Positions 31,416-39,915 of a stretch of 64,000 bases of DNA are shown in pieces. The notes under the pieces were generated by a model. That model searched no databases and had not been told where the DNA came from. It saw nothing but the letters and a program-made list of their open reading frames with translations. Both the position numbers and the translations under genes were made by a program. Within the stretch, counting starts at the first letter, position 1; each line of letters opens with the position of its first letter. Origin of the DNA: Comamonadaceae bacterium (lineage in GTDB: Bacteria; Pseudomonadota; Gammaproteobacteria; Burkholderiales; Burkholderiaceae_C). Location: NCBI GenBank assembly GCA_003599455.1, contig QZKF01000031.1, positions 1 through 64,000 of the forward strand, read 5' to 3'.

Positions 31416-32591
31416 TCATTTCAAAGGGGAACCGGCATGCCGCAAGGCCGGGCCCGTGCCGCGCACGTCGTCGGCCTCGCGCAGGATGCCGTCGAGGATC
31501 TGCGGGATCTCGAACAGCGCGCGGTTGTCGACCCGGCGCACGCTGGCGCGGTAGCCGTCCAGGTCGGCCAGCAGCTGCGCCACCGCGTGCCCGATGGTGC
31601 GGAAGCTGCGCTGCACGATGCCCAGCCGGTTGTCGCGCACCCAGTGCGCGTTGTAGCGCTCCTGCGGCATGGTCCAGGCGTTGTCCACCACGATCACCGG
31701 CAGGCCCTGCTGCACCGCCTCGCTCAGGCTGCCCGGGCCGGGTTTGCCGATGAAAAAATCGGCTAGCTGCATGTAGCGCTGCACCTCGGCGCTGAAGCCC
31801 ACCACCACCCGCGGCGCGCCGCGCGGCAAGGCCTGCAGCCGCGCGGCCAGTGCCTTGTTGTGGCCGCAGATCAGGATCAGCTGCGTCGTCTCCGCCAGCC
31901 GCTCGGCAATGCCCAGCATGGCCTTGGAGCCGTGGCCGCCGAACATCACGATGCCGGTGGGCCGCGTGGGGTCCAGCCCGAGGCGGCGCTGTTCCTGCGC
32001 GCGGTCCTGCGCGACCGGCTGGTAGAACTCGGGCCGGATGATCATGCCGCTGGTGGCGTGCACGCGCTCGGGCGCGTGGCCCAGCGCCAGCGCCTGCTCG
32101 ACCGCGCGCGGCGTGCCGCAGATGAAGTGCTGCGCCTGCTCGCGCTCGATCCAGAAATGCGGCGGCACGTCGGCCAGGTCGGTGAGCACGGTGGCGTAGG
32201 GCACACCGGGCAGCGCCGAGGCCAGGCTGTGGAACATGGCGCGGTTGAAGTTGGGCACCAGCGAGACCACCAGGTCGGGCTCGGTGCGCAGCCAGTGCTG
32301 CTGCAGCTGGCGCAGCAGCATGGGGTGCGCCAGGCGGATCAGGCCCTGCAGCAGCTTGAGTTCCTGCGCCATGCCGATGGTCCAGCCGCGCGCGAGGCGG
32401 CGGTTGTACCAGTCTTCCGGCGCGCTGCCGGTCATCTGCTGGAACCTGGCCTGGGGGTCGATCACCTCGAACAGGTTGACCAGCCGCACGTTCCACGGCC
32501 GTTCCTGCGCGCGCAGCACGGCCTGCAGCGCGAGCGCCGAGGCACGGTGCCCGCCCCCGGCGTTGAAATAGATGAGGTCAACCGTCTTCAT
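31416..32591 (-). CDS. MGDG-synthase-like (GT28) lipid glycosyltransferase
   Basis: A 391-residue GT-B glycosyltransferase. The N-terminal motif FNAGGGHRASALALQ is the G-G-G-H acceptor loop of monogalactosyldiacylglycerol and processive diacylglycerol glycosyltransferases; VLTDLADVPPHFW and the donor motif FIGKPGPGSLSEAVQ follow. It would transfer a sugar from a nucleotide donor to diacylglycerol or a related lipid at the membrane. ATG 32591 starts the conserved domain; upstream in-frame codons look non-coding. Paired with the PAP2 phosphatase it suggests a small glycolipid route (phosphatidate to diacylglycerol to glycolipid). Confidence 0.82.
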   Translation of the reverse strand: MKTVDLIYFNAGGGHRASALALQAVLRAQERPWNVRLVNLFEVIDPQARFQQMTGSAPEDWYNRRLARGWTIGMAQELKLLQGLIRLAHPMLLRQLQQHWLRTEPDLVVSLVPNFNRAMFHSLASALPGVPYATVLTDLADVPPHFWIEREQAQHFICGTPRAVEQALALGHAPERVHATSGMIIRPEFYQPVAQDRAQEQRRLGLDPTRPTGIVMFGGHGSKAMLGIAERLAETTQLILICGHNKALAARLQALPRGAPRVVVGFSAEVQRYMQLADFFIGKPGPGSLSEAVQQGLPVIVVDNAWTMPQERYNAHWVRDNRLGIVQRSFRTIGHAVAQLLADLDGYRASVRRVDNRALFEIPQILDGILREADDVRGTGPALRHAGSPLK

Positions 32592-32701
32592 GGGGCCGAT
32601 TGGATAGACCCCATGTGTCAGGCGTGTTGCAGGCGCGGCGCGCCCCGCCCGATCGGCCGGCATGCCCTGCCGTGCGGCCTGGCATCCAACTTGCATGAGA
32701 A

Positions 32702-32713
32702 CTTGTATCCAAG
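32702..32713. promoter_or_regulatory. CTTG-TATC-CAAG inverted repeat, candidate GntR operator
   Basis: A four-base-arm palindrome, CTTGTATCCAAG, abuts the ATG at 32714 at the head of the fifteen-gene ureide operon. The shape resembles operators of FCD-type GntR regulators. The operon ends with such a regulator. If this site overlaps the promoter, translation may instead start at ATG 32729. Confidence 0.4.
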
Positions 32714-34090
32714 ATGGAATGCCTGAACATGGTGCAAGACACGCTCCCCCCGCCCGAGGCCGCCGCGCCGGCTGCGCGGGCGGCTGTGTCCCTGGCGTCC
32801 GAGGCCTGGATTTACCGCCCGGCGCAGGCGCTGGCCGGGGCATCGGCGGGGCCGCTCGCGGGCCTGCGCTTCGCCGTCAAGGACAACATCGACGTCGGCG
32901 CCTGGCCCACCACCGCCGCCTGCCCCGCCTTCGCCTACACCGCCGCCGCGCACGCCAGCGTGGTGCAGACCCTGCTCGACGCTGGTGCGTCGTTGCACGG
33001 CAAGACCAACCTGGACCAGTTCGCCTGCGGTCTGAACGGCACGCGCTCGCCCTACGGCGCGGTGCCCAACGCGATCAACCCCCTGTATGTGTCGGGCGGC
33101 TCCAGCTCGGGTTCGGCCTATGTGGTGGCCACCGGCCAGGTGGACTTCGCGCTCGGCACCGACACCGCCGGCTCGGGCCGTGTGCCCGCGGGGCTGAACA
33201 ACATCGTGGGCCTCAAGCCCTCGCGCGGCCTGATCAGCGCGCGCGGCGTGGTGCCGGCCGCGCAGGCGGTGGACTGCGTCTCCATCTTCGCCACCACCGT
33301 GGCCGGCGCGGCGCGCGTGCTGGCCGCGGCCATCGGCCACGACGCGGCCGACCCGTACTCGCGCACGCTGGACCTGGCGGGCACGCCGTTCGGCCCGCGC
33401 TTTGCTTTCGGCGTGCCGGCGCAGCCCGAGTTCTTCGGCGACGCCGCCGCGCGCGCCGCCTTCGGTGACGCGCTCGCGCAGCTCATCGACATGGGTGGCG
33501 AGGCCGTGCCGCTGGACTTCGCACCCTTCTCCACCATCGCCGAGATGCTCTACGGCAGCGCCCTGGTGGCGCAGCGCTACGAGGCCATCCGCGGCTTCTT
33601 TGACGCGCACGAGGACCAGGTGATGGAGCCGGTGCGCGGCATCATCGCCGCCGGACGGGGCTACAGCGCGGCCGACCTGGTGGCCGCGCAGACGAAGCTG
33701 GCCGCGCTGGCGCAGCAGGCGCAGGCGCTCTGGGCCGGCATGGACTTTCTCGTGGTGCCGACCGCGCCCACACACCACACCATCGCGCGCATGCGGGCCG
33801 ACCCGGTGGTGCTCAACCGCCAGCTCGGCGCCTACACCAACTTCGTCAACCTGCTCGACTACGCCGCGCTCTCGGTGCCCGCCAGCCTGCGCGCCGACGG
33901 CCTGCCCTTCGGCATCACGCTGATCGGCCGCTGCGGCTCGGACTGGCAGCTCGCCGAGCTCGGCCAGCGCTTCCACCACGCCACCGGCCTGCCCCAGGGC
34001 GCCACCGGCCTGCCCCTGCCCGCGATGCAGGCCATCCCCGGCCTCGACCACACCCCTTCCCTTTCCCAACCGTTCAGGAGCCCCGCATGA
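32714..34090 (+). CDS. amidase, AtzF/allophanate hydrolase N-domain type
   Basis: A 458-residue amidase-signature enzyme. AVKDNIDVGAWPTTAACPAF gives Lys56, SGGSSSGSA (127-135) carries the bridging serine, and TDTAGSGRVP gives the nucleophile Ser154. The KDNID...PTTAACPAF wording is that of allophanate hydrolase. Full allophanate hydrolases are about 600 residues with a second domain that aids decarboxylation; here that domain is missing. It probably cleaves allophanate or a close ureide. ATG 32729 is an alternative start. The stop overlaps the next gene as ATGA. Confidence 0.82.
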   Translation: MECLNMVQDTLPPPEAAAPAARAAVSLASEAWIYRPAQALAGASAGPLAGLRFAVKDNIDVGAWPTTAACPAFAYTAAAHASVVQTLLDAGASLHGKTNLDQFACGLNGTRSPYGAVPNAINPLYVSGGSSSGSAYVVATGQVDFALGTDTAGSGRVPAGLNNIVGLKPSRGLISARGVVPAAQAVDCVSIFATTVAGAARVLAAAIGHDAADPYSRTLDLAGTPFGPRFAFGVPAQPEFFGDAAARAAFGDALAQLIDMGGEAVPLDFAPFSTIAEMLYGSALVAQRYEAIRGFFDAHEDQVMEPVRGIIAAGRGYSAADLVAAQTKLAALAQQAQALWAGMDFLVVPTAPTHHTIARMRADPVVLNRQLGAYTNFVNLLDYAALSVPASLRADGLPFGITLIGRCGSDWQLAELGQRFHHATGLPQGATGLPLPAMQAIPGLDHTPSLSQPFRSPA

Positions 34091-35106
34091 AGCACACCCC
34101 CGCCGCCTCTTTCTCTTCCGCCTCCGCGCGCCGCCGCCAGGTGCTGCAGCTCGGCGTGGCCGGCGCTGCCATGGGCGTGCTGGGCGCGCCCGCCGTGCTG
34201 CGCGCGCAGACCGGGCCGAAGATCCGCATCGGCTACTGGCCGATCGCGGCGGGCCTGCCGTTCTACTCGGCCATCGAGCTGGGTTACTTCAAGGAAGCCG
34301 GCCTGGACGTGGAAGCCCTCAAGTTTGCGGGCGCGCAGCAGGTGATGGAGGCGGTGCTCTCGGGCCGCGCCGACGGCACCTCCAACGGCACCGGCTCGGC
34401 CAACATCGCGATCGGCGAGATCGCCCAGCCCGGCACCTTCAAGATCTTCTGCTCCAACCCGAGCAACGTGAAGAACGTGCTCGACGAGGTCATCGTGCCG
34501 GTGGCCAGCCCCGCCAAGGTGATGGCCGACCTCAAGGGCAAGCGCATCGGCTCGGGCCCCGGCATCCAGAACGTGACGCTGGCCAAGACCGTGCTGGAGC
34601 GCGGCGGTGCCACCGGCGCCACCGTGGTCGAGCTGCCGATCGGCCAGCACGTGGCCGCCCTCGCCGCGGGCCAGATCGACGGCGCCTACACGCTGGAGCC
34701 CACGGGCACCATCGGCCGCATGAACGGCACCACCAGGGTGCTCGAAGCCGGCGTGATCGCGCGCTACGTGCTGGGCGACCCGATGGCGCCGTGGTTCGGC
34801 GGCTCGGCATCACTCTCGTCCGACTTCATCAAGAAGAACCCCGACGCGGCGAAGAAGTTCGTCGCCGCCTATGGCAAGGGCGTGGCCTATGTGCGCAGCA
34901 AGTCGGTCGAGGCACGCCAGTACCTCAAGGGCTACACCGCCATCGAGGGCGCGCTCACCGCCGAGGTGCCGCTGGCCGCGTACACCATGTACAACGAGTT
35001 CACCCCGGCCGACGTGGCGCACTTCCAGAAGTTCTTCGACCTGTTCAGCGAGAAGGGCATCTTCAGCTCGCGCCTGATGGTCGACTCCATGCTCTACAAG
35101 GGCTGA
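34087..35106 (+). CDS. NitT/TauT-type ABC transporter binding protein
   Basis: A 339-residue periplasmic protein. The N-terminus has a twin-arginine-like segment (SARRRQVLQLGVAGAAMG) before a hydrophobic stretch ending APAVLRAQ, so export may be through Tat. The mature part begins IRIGYWPIAAGLPFYSAIEL and resembles SsuA/ThiY-like proteins that bind nitrate, sulfonates or pyrimidine-like compounds. It feeds the permease and ATPase encoded next. The ligand is inferred to be a ureide or amide from the enzymes around it. Confidence 0.87.
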   Translation: MKHTPAASFSSASARRRQVLQLGVAGAAMGVLGAPAVLRAQTGPKIRIGYWPIAAGLPFYSAIELGYFKEAGLDVEALKFAGAQQVMEAVLSGRADGTSNGTGSANIAIGEIAQPGTFKIFCSNPSNVKNVLDEVIVPVASPAKVMADLKGKRIGSGPGIQNVTLAKTVLERGGATGATVVELPIGQHVAALAAGQIDGAYTLEPTGTIGRMNGTTRVLEAGVIARYVLGDPMAPWFGGSASLSSDFIKKNPDAAKKFVAAYGKGVAYVRSKSVEARQYLKGYTAIEGALTAEVPLAAYTMYNEFTPADVAHFQKFFDLFSEKGIFSSRLMVDSMLYKG

Positions 35107-35111
35107 ATGCC

Positions 35112-35954
35112 ATGGACGCCATCACGCCCGTGCCGACGGCCGAGGCCGGCAAGCCCTGGACGCCGCCGGCCGCCAACGCAGCCCCGGTGGCGCCGCGCAG
35201 GACCGACTGGGCCAGGGCCCTGCCCTTCGTGGGCCCGGTGGTGCTCTTCATCATCTGGGACCTGGCCGTGCGCCTGGGCTTCATCAAGCCCATCCTGCTG
35301 CCGCCTCCCCTCGACGCGCTGGGCGCGCTGATCGGCGGCCTCGCCGGTGGCCCGCTGATGACCGATTTCGCGGTCACCGTGTGGCGCACGGTGCAGGCCT
35401 TCCTGATCGCCGCCGTGGTCGGCATGCCGCTGGGCGTGCTGCTCGGCAGCAACGAGAAGGCCTACCGCAGCGTGGAGTTCCTGATCGACTTCTTCCGCTC
35501 CACGCCCTCGTCCGCGCTGATCCCGCTGTTCCTCATGATCTTCGGCGTGTCCGACATCAACAAGGTCGCCATCGCCGCCTTCGGTGCGCTGCTGATCGTG
35601 GTGTTCAACAGCGCCTACGGCGTGATCAACGCGCGCAAGCAGCGCGTGATGGCGGCGCGGGTGATGGGCGCCACGCGCTGGCAGGTGTTCAAGGACGTGC
35701 TGATCTGGGAGAGCCTGCAGCCCAGCTTCGTGGGCCTGCGTTCGGCCGTGTCCATGGCGCTGGTGATCGTGATCGTGGCCGAGATGTTCATCGGCGCCGA
35801 CAGCGGCCTGGGCAACCGCATCATCAATTCGCAGCAGGTGATGAACGTGAAGGACATGTACGCCTCCATCCTCGCCGCGGGCGCGCTGGGCTATGCGTTG
35901 AACGTGCTCTTTCTTGTCGTCGAACGCCGCATCGTGCACTGGAGTGGAAGATGA
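35112..35954 (+). CDS. NitT/TauT-type ABC transporter permease
   Basis: A 280-residue SsuC/TauC-like permease with about six transmembrane helices and the coupling loop ARVMGATRWQVFKDVLIWESL (the EAA motif). An N-terminal proline-alanine-rich stretch of about 35 residues precedes the first helix. Its stop overlaps the ATPase start as ATGA. Confidence 0.9.
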   Translation: MDAITPVPTAEAGKPWTPPAANAAPVAPRRTDWARALPFVGPVVLFIIWDLAVRLGFIKPILLPPPLDALGALIGGLAGGPLMTDFAVTVWRTVQAFLIAAVVGMPLGVLLGSNEKAYRSVEFLIDFFRSTPSSALIPLFLMIFGVSDINKVAIAAFGALLIVVFNSAYGVINARKQRVMAARVMGATRWQVFKDVLIWESLQPSFVGLRSAVSMALVIVIVAEMFIGADSGLGNRIINSQQVMNVKDMYASILAAGALGYALNVLFLVVERRIVHWSGR

Positions 35955-36772
35955 ACGCTGTCCTCAATGCCCCCGTGTTCGCCGACGTGCCGGTGCCCGC
36001 CTTCCAGCCCGGGCCGGCCGGCACGCACATCACCATCCGCGGCCTCACCAAGTACTTCGCGGGCTGGCCGCTATACGAGAACTTCGACCTCGACATCCCC
36101 AAGCACAAGATCGTCTCGGTGTTCGGGCCCAACGGCTGCGGCAAGAGCACGCTGATCAACATGATCGCGGGCCTGGTGCCGATCGACAGCGGCGAGATCC
36201 TGTTCGACGGCAAGAGCCTCAAGGACACCAAGATCGGCTACGTGTTCCAGAACTACCGCGAGGCGATGTTCCCCTGGATGCGCACCATCGACAACATCGC
36301 CTACCCGCTCAAGCTCGAAGGCAAGAGCAAGGCCGAGGTGGACCGCCGCATGGCCGAGCTGGTGGCCTCGTTCGACGTGCAGTTCGACCTCCACCGCTAC
36401 CCCTACGAGCTCTCGGGCGGGCAGCAGCAGACGGCGTCCATCATGCGGGCGCTGGCGCCCAACCCCGAGGTGCTGTTCCTCGACGAGCCTTTCTCCGCGC
36501 TGGACTTCGAGATGACGCTGTTCATCCGCGAGAAGCTGCAGGAGGTCTTCATGCAGACCGGCACCACCATGATGCTGGTCTCGCACGACCTGGAAGAAGC
36601 GGTGTACCTGGCCGACCAGGTGCTGCTGCTGACCAAGCGGCCCACCAAGGTGGCCGAGATCCTGCCCTACGACGACGCGCGCCCGCGCACCACGGCCACG
36701 CTGTCCGAGGCGAGCTTCATCAATGCCAAGAAGCGCAGCCTGGAGATCTTCCAGCGCGAGGTGCGCCGATGA
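35951..36772 (+). CDS. NitT/TauT-type ABC transporter ATPase
   Basis: A 273-residue ATPase with Walker A GPNGCGKST, Q-loop YVFQNYREAMFPW, signature LSGGQQQTASIMRAL, Walker B VLFLDEPFSALD and switch VSHDLEEAVYLAD, like SsuB/TauB. ATG 35951 overlaps the permease stop and the 3' end overlaps the AtzG-like gene, so transporter and enzyme subunits are translationally coupled. Confidence 0.92.
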   Translation: MNAVLNAPVFADVPVPAFQPGPAGTHITIRGLTKYFAGWPLYENFDLDIPKHKIVSVFGPNGCGKSTLINMIAGLVPIDSGEILFDGKSLKDTKIGYVFQNYREAMFPWMRTIDNIAYPLKLEGKSKAEVDRRMAELVASFDVQFDLHRYPYELSGGQQQTASIMRALAPNPEVLFLDEPFSALDFEMTLFIREKLQEVFMQTGTTMMLVSHDLEEAVYLADQVLLLTKRPTKVAEILPYDDARPRTTATLSEASFINAKKRSLEIFQREVRR

Positions 36773-36975
36773 CCGACGAGCAGACCCTGGCCTACGTGCA
36801 GGCCGCCGCCGTGGCGGTGGGCCTGCCGCTGGACGCGGCGCAGACCGCGCGCGTGGCGGTGCACCTGCAGCGCACCGCCGGCATGGCCGCGCTGCTCGAC
36901 GCGGTGCCGCTGCACGACGCCGACGAGCCGGCCGAGATCTACTGCCCGGCGCCCTACGGCCTGGCCGCGCACTGA
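36769..36975 (+). CDS. atzG: AtzG-like small subunit (DUF4089)
   Basis: A 68-residue acidic protein. Two helices and the C-terminal DEPAEIYCPAPYG match DUF4089/AtzG, the GatC-like partner that stabilises the AtzE amidase. Start ATG 36769 overlaps the ATPase stop. The stop is one base before the amidase ATG at 36977, as expected for a fixed AtzG-AtzE pair. Too short to be seen by length-based gene calling alone, but the domain and position are convincing. Confidence 0.85.
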   Translation: MTDEQTLAYVQAAAVAVGLPLDAAQTARVAVHLQRTAGMAALLDAVPLHDADEPAEIYCPAPYGLAAH

Positions 36976-36976
36976 G

Positions 36977-38371
36977 ATGGCAGCCGCCCCGACCCTGAGC
37001 CAGACCGCGCACGCGGTCAGCAGCGGCCAGCTCAGCGCGGCCGAGGCGCTGGACGCCTGCATCGCACGCATCGAAGCCACCGAGGCGCGCGTGAACGCCT
37101 TCACCGGCACGCGCTTCGAGGCCGCGCGCGCCCAGGCCGCGCGGGTCGATGCGATGCGCGCACGCGGCGAGCCGCTGGGCCCGCTGGCCGGCGTGCCGTT
37201 CGCGGTGAAGAACCTGTTCGACATCGCGGGCGAAGTCACGCTGGCGGGTTCGAAGGTGAACCGCACGAACCCACCCGCCAGCGCCGACGCGGTGCTGGTG
37301 CAGCGCCTGGAGGCCGCGGGCGCGGTGCTGGTGGGTTCGCTCAACATGGACGAGTACGCCTACGGCTTCACCACCGAGAACAGCCACTACGGCCCCACGC
37401 ACAACCCGCACAAGCTGGGCCATGTGGCCGGCGGCTCGTCGGGTGGCTCGGGCGCGGCGGTGGCGGCGCGCCAGGTGCCGCTCACGCTGGGCTCGGACAC
37501 CAACGGTTCGATCCGCGTGCCCTCGTCGTTCTGCGGCGTGTGGGGGCTCAAGCCCACCTTCGGCCGGCTGTCGCGGCGCGGCAGTTTTCCGTTCGTGGCC
37601 AGCATCGACCACCTCGGCCCCTTCGCCGACGACGTGGCCGGCCTGGCCCTGGCCTACGACGCCCTGCAGGGCCCCGACCCGCTGGACCCGGGCTGCTTCG
37701 CCACCAGCGTGCAGCCGGTGACGCGCTCGCTCGGCCTGGGCGTGCAGGGTCTGCGCGTGGGCCTGCTCGGCGGCTACTTCGTGGAACACGCCAGCCCGCC
37801 GGCGCGCAACGCGGTGGCCACCGCCGCCGCCGCGCTGGGCGCGAGCGCCACGGTGGAATGGCCCGACGCGGCGCAGGCCCGCGCGGCGGCCTTCATCACC
37901 AGCGCGAGCGAAGGCGGCGCCCTGCACCTTCAGCGCCTGCGCACGCAGGCGGCCGACTTCGAGCCGCTCTCGGTGGACCGCTTCATCTCGGGCGCGCTGC
38001 AGCCCGCGGCCTGGTACCTGCGCGCGCAGCGCTTCCGCCGGGTCTACCGCGACAGGGTCAACGCCCTGTTCCGCGACTGGGACGTGCTGATCGCGCCGGC
38101 CACGCCGGTGGCCGCGCCCGCCATCGGCACCGAATGGATCGACATCAACGGCCAGCACTTTCCCTGCCGCCCCTCTATCGGCCTGCTCACGCAGCCCATC
38201 TCGTTCGCCGGCTGCCCGGTGGTGGCCGCGCCGCTGTGGCCCTCGGGCACCGGCGGCCTGCCCATCGGCGTGCAGCTCATCGCCGCGCCCTGGCGCGAAG
38301 ACCTCGCGCTGCGCGCGGGCTGGGCGCTGGCCCAGGCCGGCGTGGCCCATACCCGGGAACCCGCGCTGTGA
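36977..38371 (+). CDS. atzE: AtzE family amidohydrolase (1-carboxybiuret type)
   Basis: A 464-residue amidase-signature enzyme. [11 protein letters not shown] gives Lys78, [10 protein letters not shown] (151-160) the bridging serine and [10 protein letters not shown] the nucleophile Ser178. With AtzG it forms a GatCA-like complex; the characterised pair hydrolyses 1-carboxybiuret to 1,3-dicarboxyurea and ammonia during cyanuric acid breakdown. No cyanuric acid hydrolase is present here, so carboxybiuret would have to come from triuret or another source. The stop overlaps the next gene as GTGA. Confidence 0.85.
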   Translation: MAAAPTLSQTAHAVSSGQLSAAEALDACIARIEATEARVNAFTGTRFEAARAQAARVDAMRARGEPLGPLAGVPFAVKNLFDIAGEVTLAGSKVNRTNPPASADAVLVQRLEAAGAVLVGSLNMDEYAYGFTTENSHYGPTHNPHKLGHVAGGSSGGSGAAVAARQVPLTLGSDTNGSIRVPSSFCGVWGLKPTFGRLSRRGSFPFVASIDHLGPFADDVAGLALAYDALQGPDPLDPGCFATSVQPVTRSLGLGVQGLRVGLLGGYFVEHASPPARNAVATAAAALGASATVEWPDAAQARAAAFITSASEGGALHLQRLRTQAADFEPLSVDRFISGALQPAAWYLRAQRFRRVYRDRVNALFRDWDVLIAPATPVAAPAIGTEWIDINGQHFPCRPSIGLLTQPISFAGCPVVAAPLWPSGTGGLPIGVQLIAAPWREDLALRAGWALAQAGVAHTREPAL

Positions 38372-38745
38372 TCGAGATCAACAACCCCGAGGTGCTGGCC
38401 GACGTGACGGCCGCGTTCGAACGCTACGAGGTGGCGCTGGTCACCAACGACGTGGCCGTGCTCGACGAGCTGTTCTGGAACAGCCCGCACACCCTGCGCT
38501 TTGGTGCCACCGAGAACCTCTATGGCTTCGAGGCCATCCGCGCCTTTCGCGCCGGCCGCCCCGCGGCCGGGCTGGCGCGCACGCTGGGCAAGACCGTCAT
38601 CACCAGCTACGGCCGCGACTTCGCGACCGCCAATACCGAGTTCCACCGCAGCGGCAGCGACCGCACCGGCCGCCAGAGCCAGACCTGGCTGCGCACGCCC
38701 GAGGGCTGGCGCGTGGTCGCGGCCCACGTGAGCCTGCTGGCCTGA
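38368..38745 (+). CDS. atzH: AtzH-like protein (DUF3225, SnoaL fold)
   Basis: A 125-residue NTF2/SnoaL-fold protein starting with GTG 38368, which overlaps the atzE stop. Motifs [20 protein letters not shown] and [18 protein letters not shown] match DUF3225/AtzH. AtzH of Pseudomonas sp. ADP is reported as a decarboxylating amidohydrolase that acts on 1,3-dicarboxyurea, preventing a dead end. Its place directly after atzE supports the same role. Confidence 0.82.
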   Translation: MIEINNPEVLADVTAAFERYEVALVTNDVAVLDELFWNSPHTLRFGATENLYGFEAIRAFRAGRPAAGLARTLGKTVITSYGRDFATANTEFHRSGSDRTGRQSQTWLRTPEGWRVVAAHVSLLA

Positions 38746-38792
38746 ACCCTTTCACCCCCGCCCCCTCCACCCAACCCCCAGGAGCGTTCACC

Positions 38793-39902
38793 ATGAGCCA
38801 CCCACTGCCCAACCGCCGCGATTCGATCAAGACCCTGGCTGCACTCGGCGCGGCCGCCTCCAGCCCCTTCGCGTTCGCGCAGGCCAAGCCCGTCACCGTC
38901 GGCGTGATCTACGTCGGCCCGCGCGACGACTACGGCTACAACCAGGCGCACGCCGAAGCCGCCGCCATGCTCAAGAAGATGCCGGGTGTGAAGGTGGTGG
39001 AAGAGGAGAACGTGCCCGAAACCGCCGCGGTGCAGCGCACCATGACCGGCATGATCGCGCAGGACGGCGCGCAGCTCGTGTTCCCGACCTCGTTCGGCTA
39101 CTTCGACCCGCACATGCTGGCCGTGGCCGGCAAGTTCGCCGACGCGCGCTTCGCCCACTGCGGCGGCATGTGGACCGAGGGCAAGCACCCGAAGAACACC
39201 GCGAGCTTCTTCGGCTACATCGACGAGTGCCAGTACCTCAACGGCGTGATCGCCGGTCACATGAGCAAGAGCGGCAAGATCGGCTTCATCGCCGCCAAGC
39301 CGATCCCCCAGGTGCTGCGCAACATCAACGCCTTCACCATGGGCGCGCGCTCGGTCAAGCCCGGCATCACGACCAACGTGATCTTCACCGGCGACTGGTC
39401 GATGCCGGTCAAGGAAGCCGAAGCGACCAACAGCATGGCCGACCAGGGCGTGGACGTGTTCACCATGCACGTGGACGGCCCCAAGGTGATCGTGGAGACC
39501 GCGGCCAAGCGCGGCAAGATGGTCTGCGGTTACCACGCCAGCCAGGCCAAGCTCGCGCCCAACGCCTACCTGACTGGCGCCGAGTGGAACTGGCTCACCG
39601 CCTACACCGCCTTCGTCGACGCGGTGCGCAGCGGCAAGCCGCACCCCAACTTCGTGCGCGGCGGCCTGAAGGAAGGCTTCGTCAAGCCCTCGGCCTACGG
39701 CCCCATGGTGACCGACGCGGCGAAGAAGCAGGCCGACGGCATCAAGGCGCAGATGGTGGCCGGCAGCTTCGACATCTTCAAGGGCCCGCTCAAGGACAAC
39801 AAGGGCGGCACCATCATCCCGGCCGGCAAGGCGTTCAAGCAGACCGACCTGGAGCTGGAGAAGATGAACTACCTGGTCGAAGGCGTGAACGGCTCGGTCT
39901 GA
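38793..39902 (+). CDS. BMP family ABC transporter binding protein
   Basis: A 369-residue periplasmic protein of the basic membrane protein (Med/TmpC/nucleoside) family. A signal with twin-arginine-like NRRDSIKTLAALG and the cut region FAFAQA is followed by VTVGVIYVGPRDDYGYNQAH and FFGYIDECQYLNGVIAGHM. Family members bind purine nucleosides, uric acid derivatives or related ring compounds. AGGAG precedes ATG 38793 after a 47-base gap, the largest within the operon's first part. It serves the permease pair and double ATPase encoded downstream. Confidence 0.87.
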   Translation: MSHPLPNRRDSIKTLAALGAAASSPFAFAQAKPVTVGVIYVGPRDDYGYNQAHAEAAAMLKKMPGVKVVEEENVPETAAVQRTMTGMIAQDGAQLVFPTSFGYFDPHMLAVAGKFADARFAHCGGMWTEGKHPKNTASFFGYIDECQYLNGVIAGHMSKSGKIGFIAAKPIPQVLRNINAFTMGARSVKPGITTNVIFTGDWSMPVKEAEATNSMADQGVDVFTMHVDGPKVIVETAAKRGKMVCGYHASQAKLAPNAYLTGAEWNWLTAYTAFVDAVRSGKPHPNFVRGGLKEGFVKPSAYGPMVTDAAKKQADGIKAQMVAGSFDIFKGPLKDNKGGTIIPAGKAFKQTDLELEKMNYLVEGVNGSV

Positions 39903-39915
39903 CCCCGCTTCGGCC

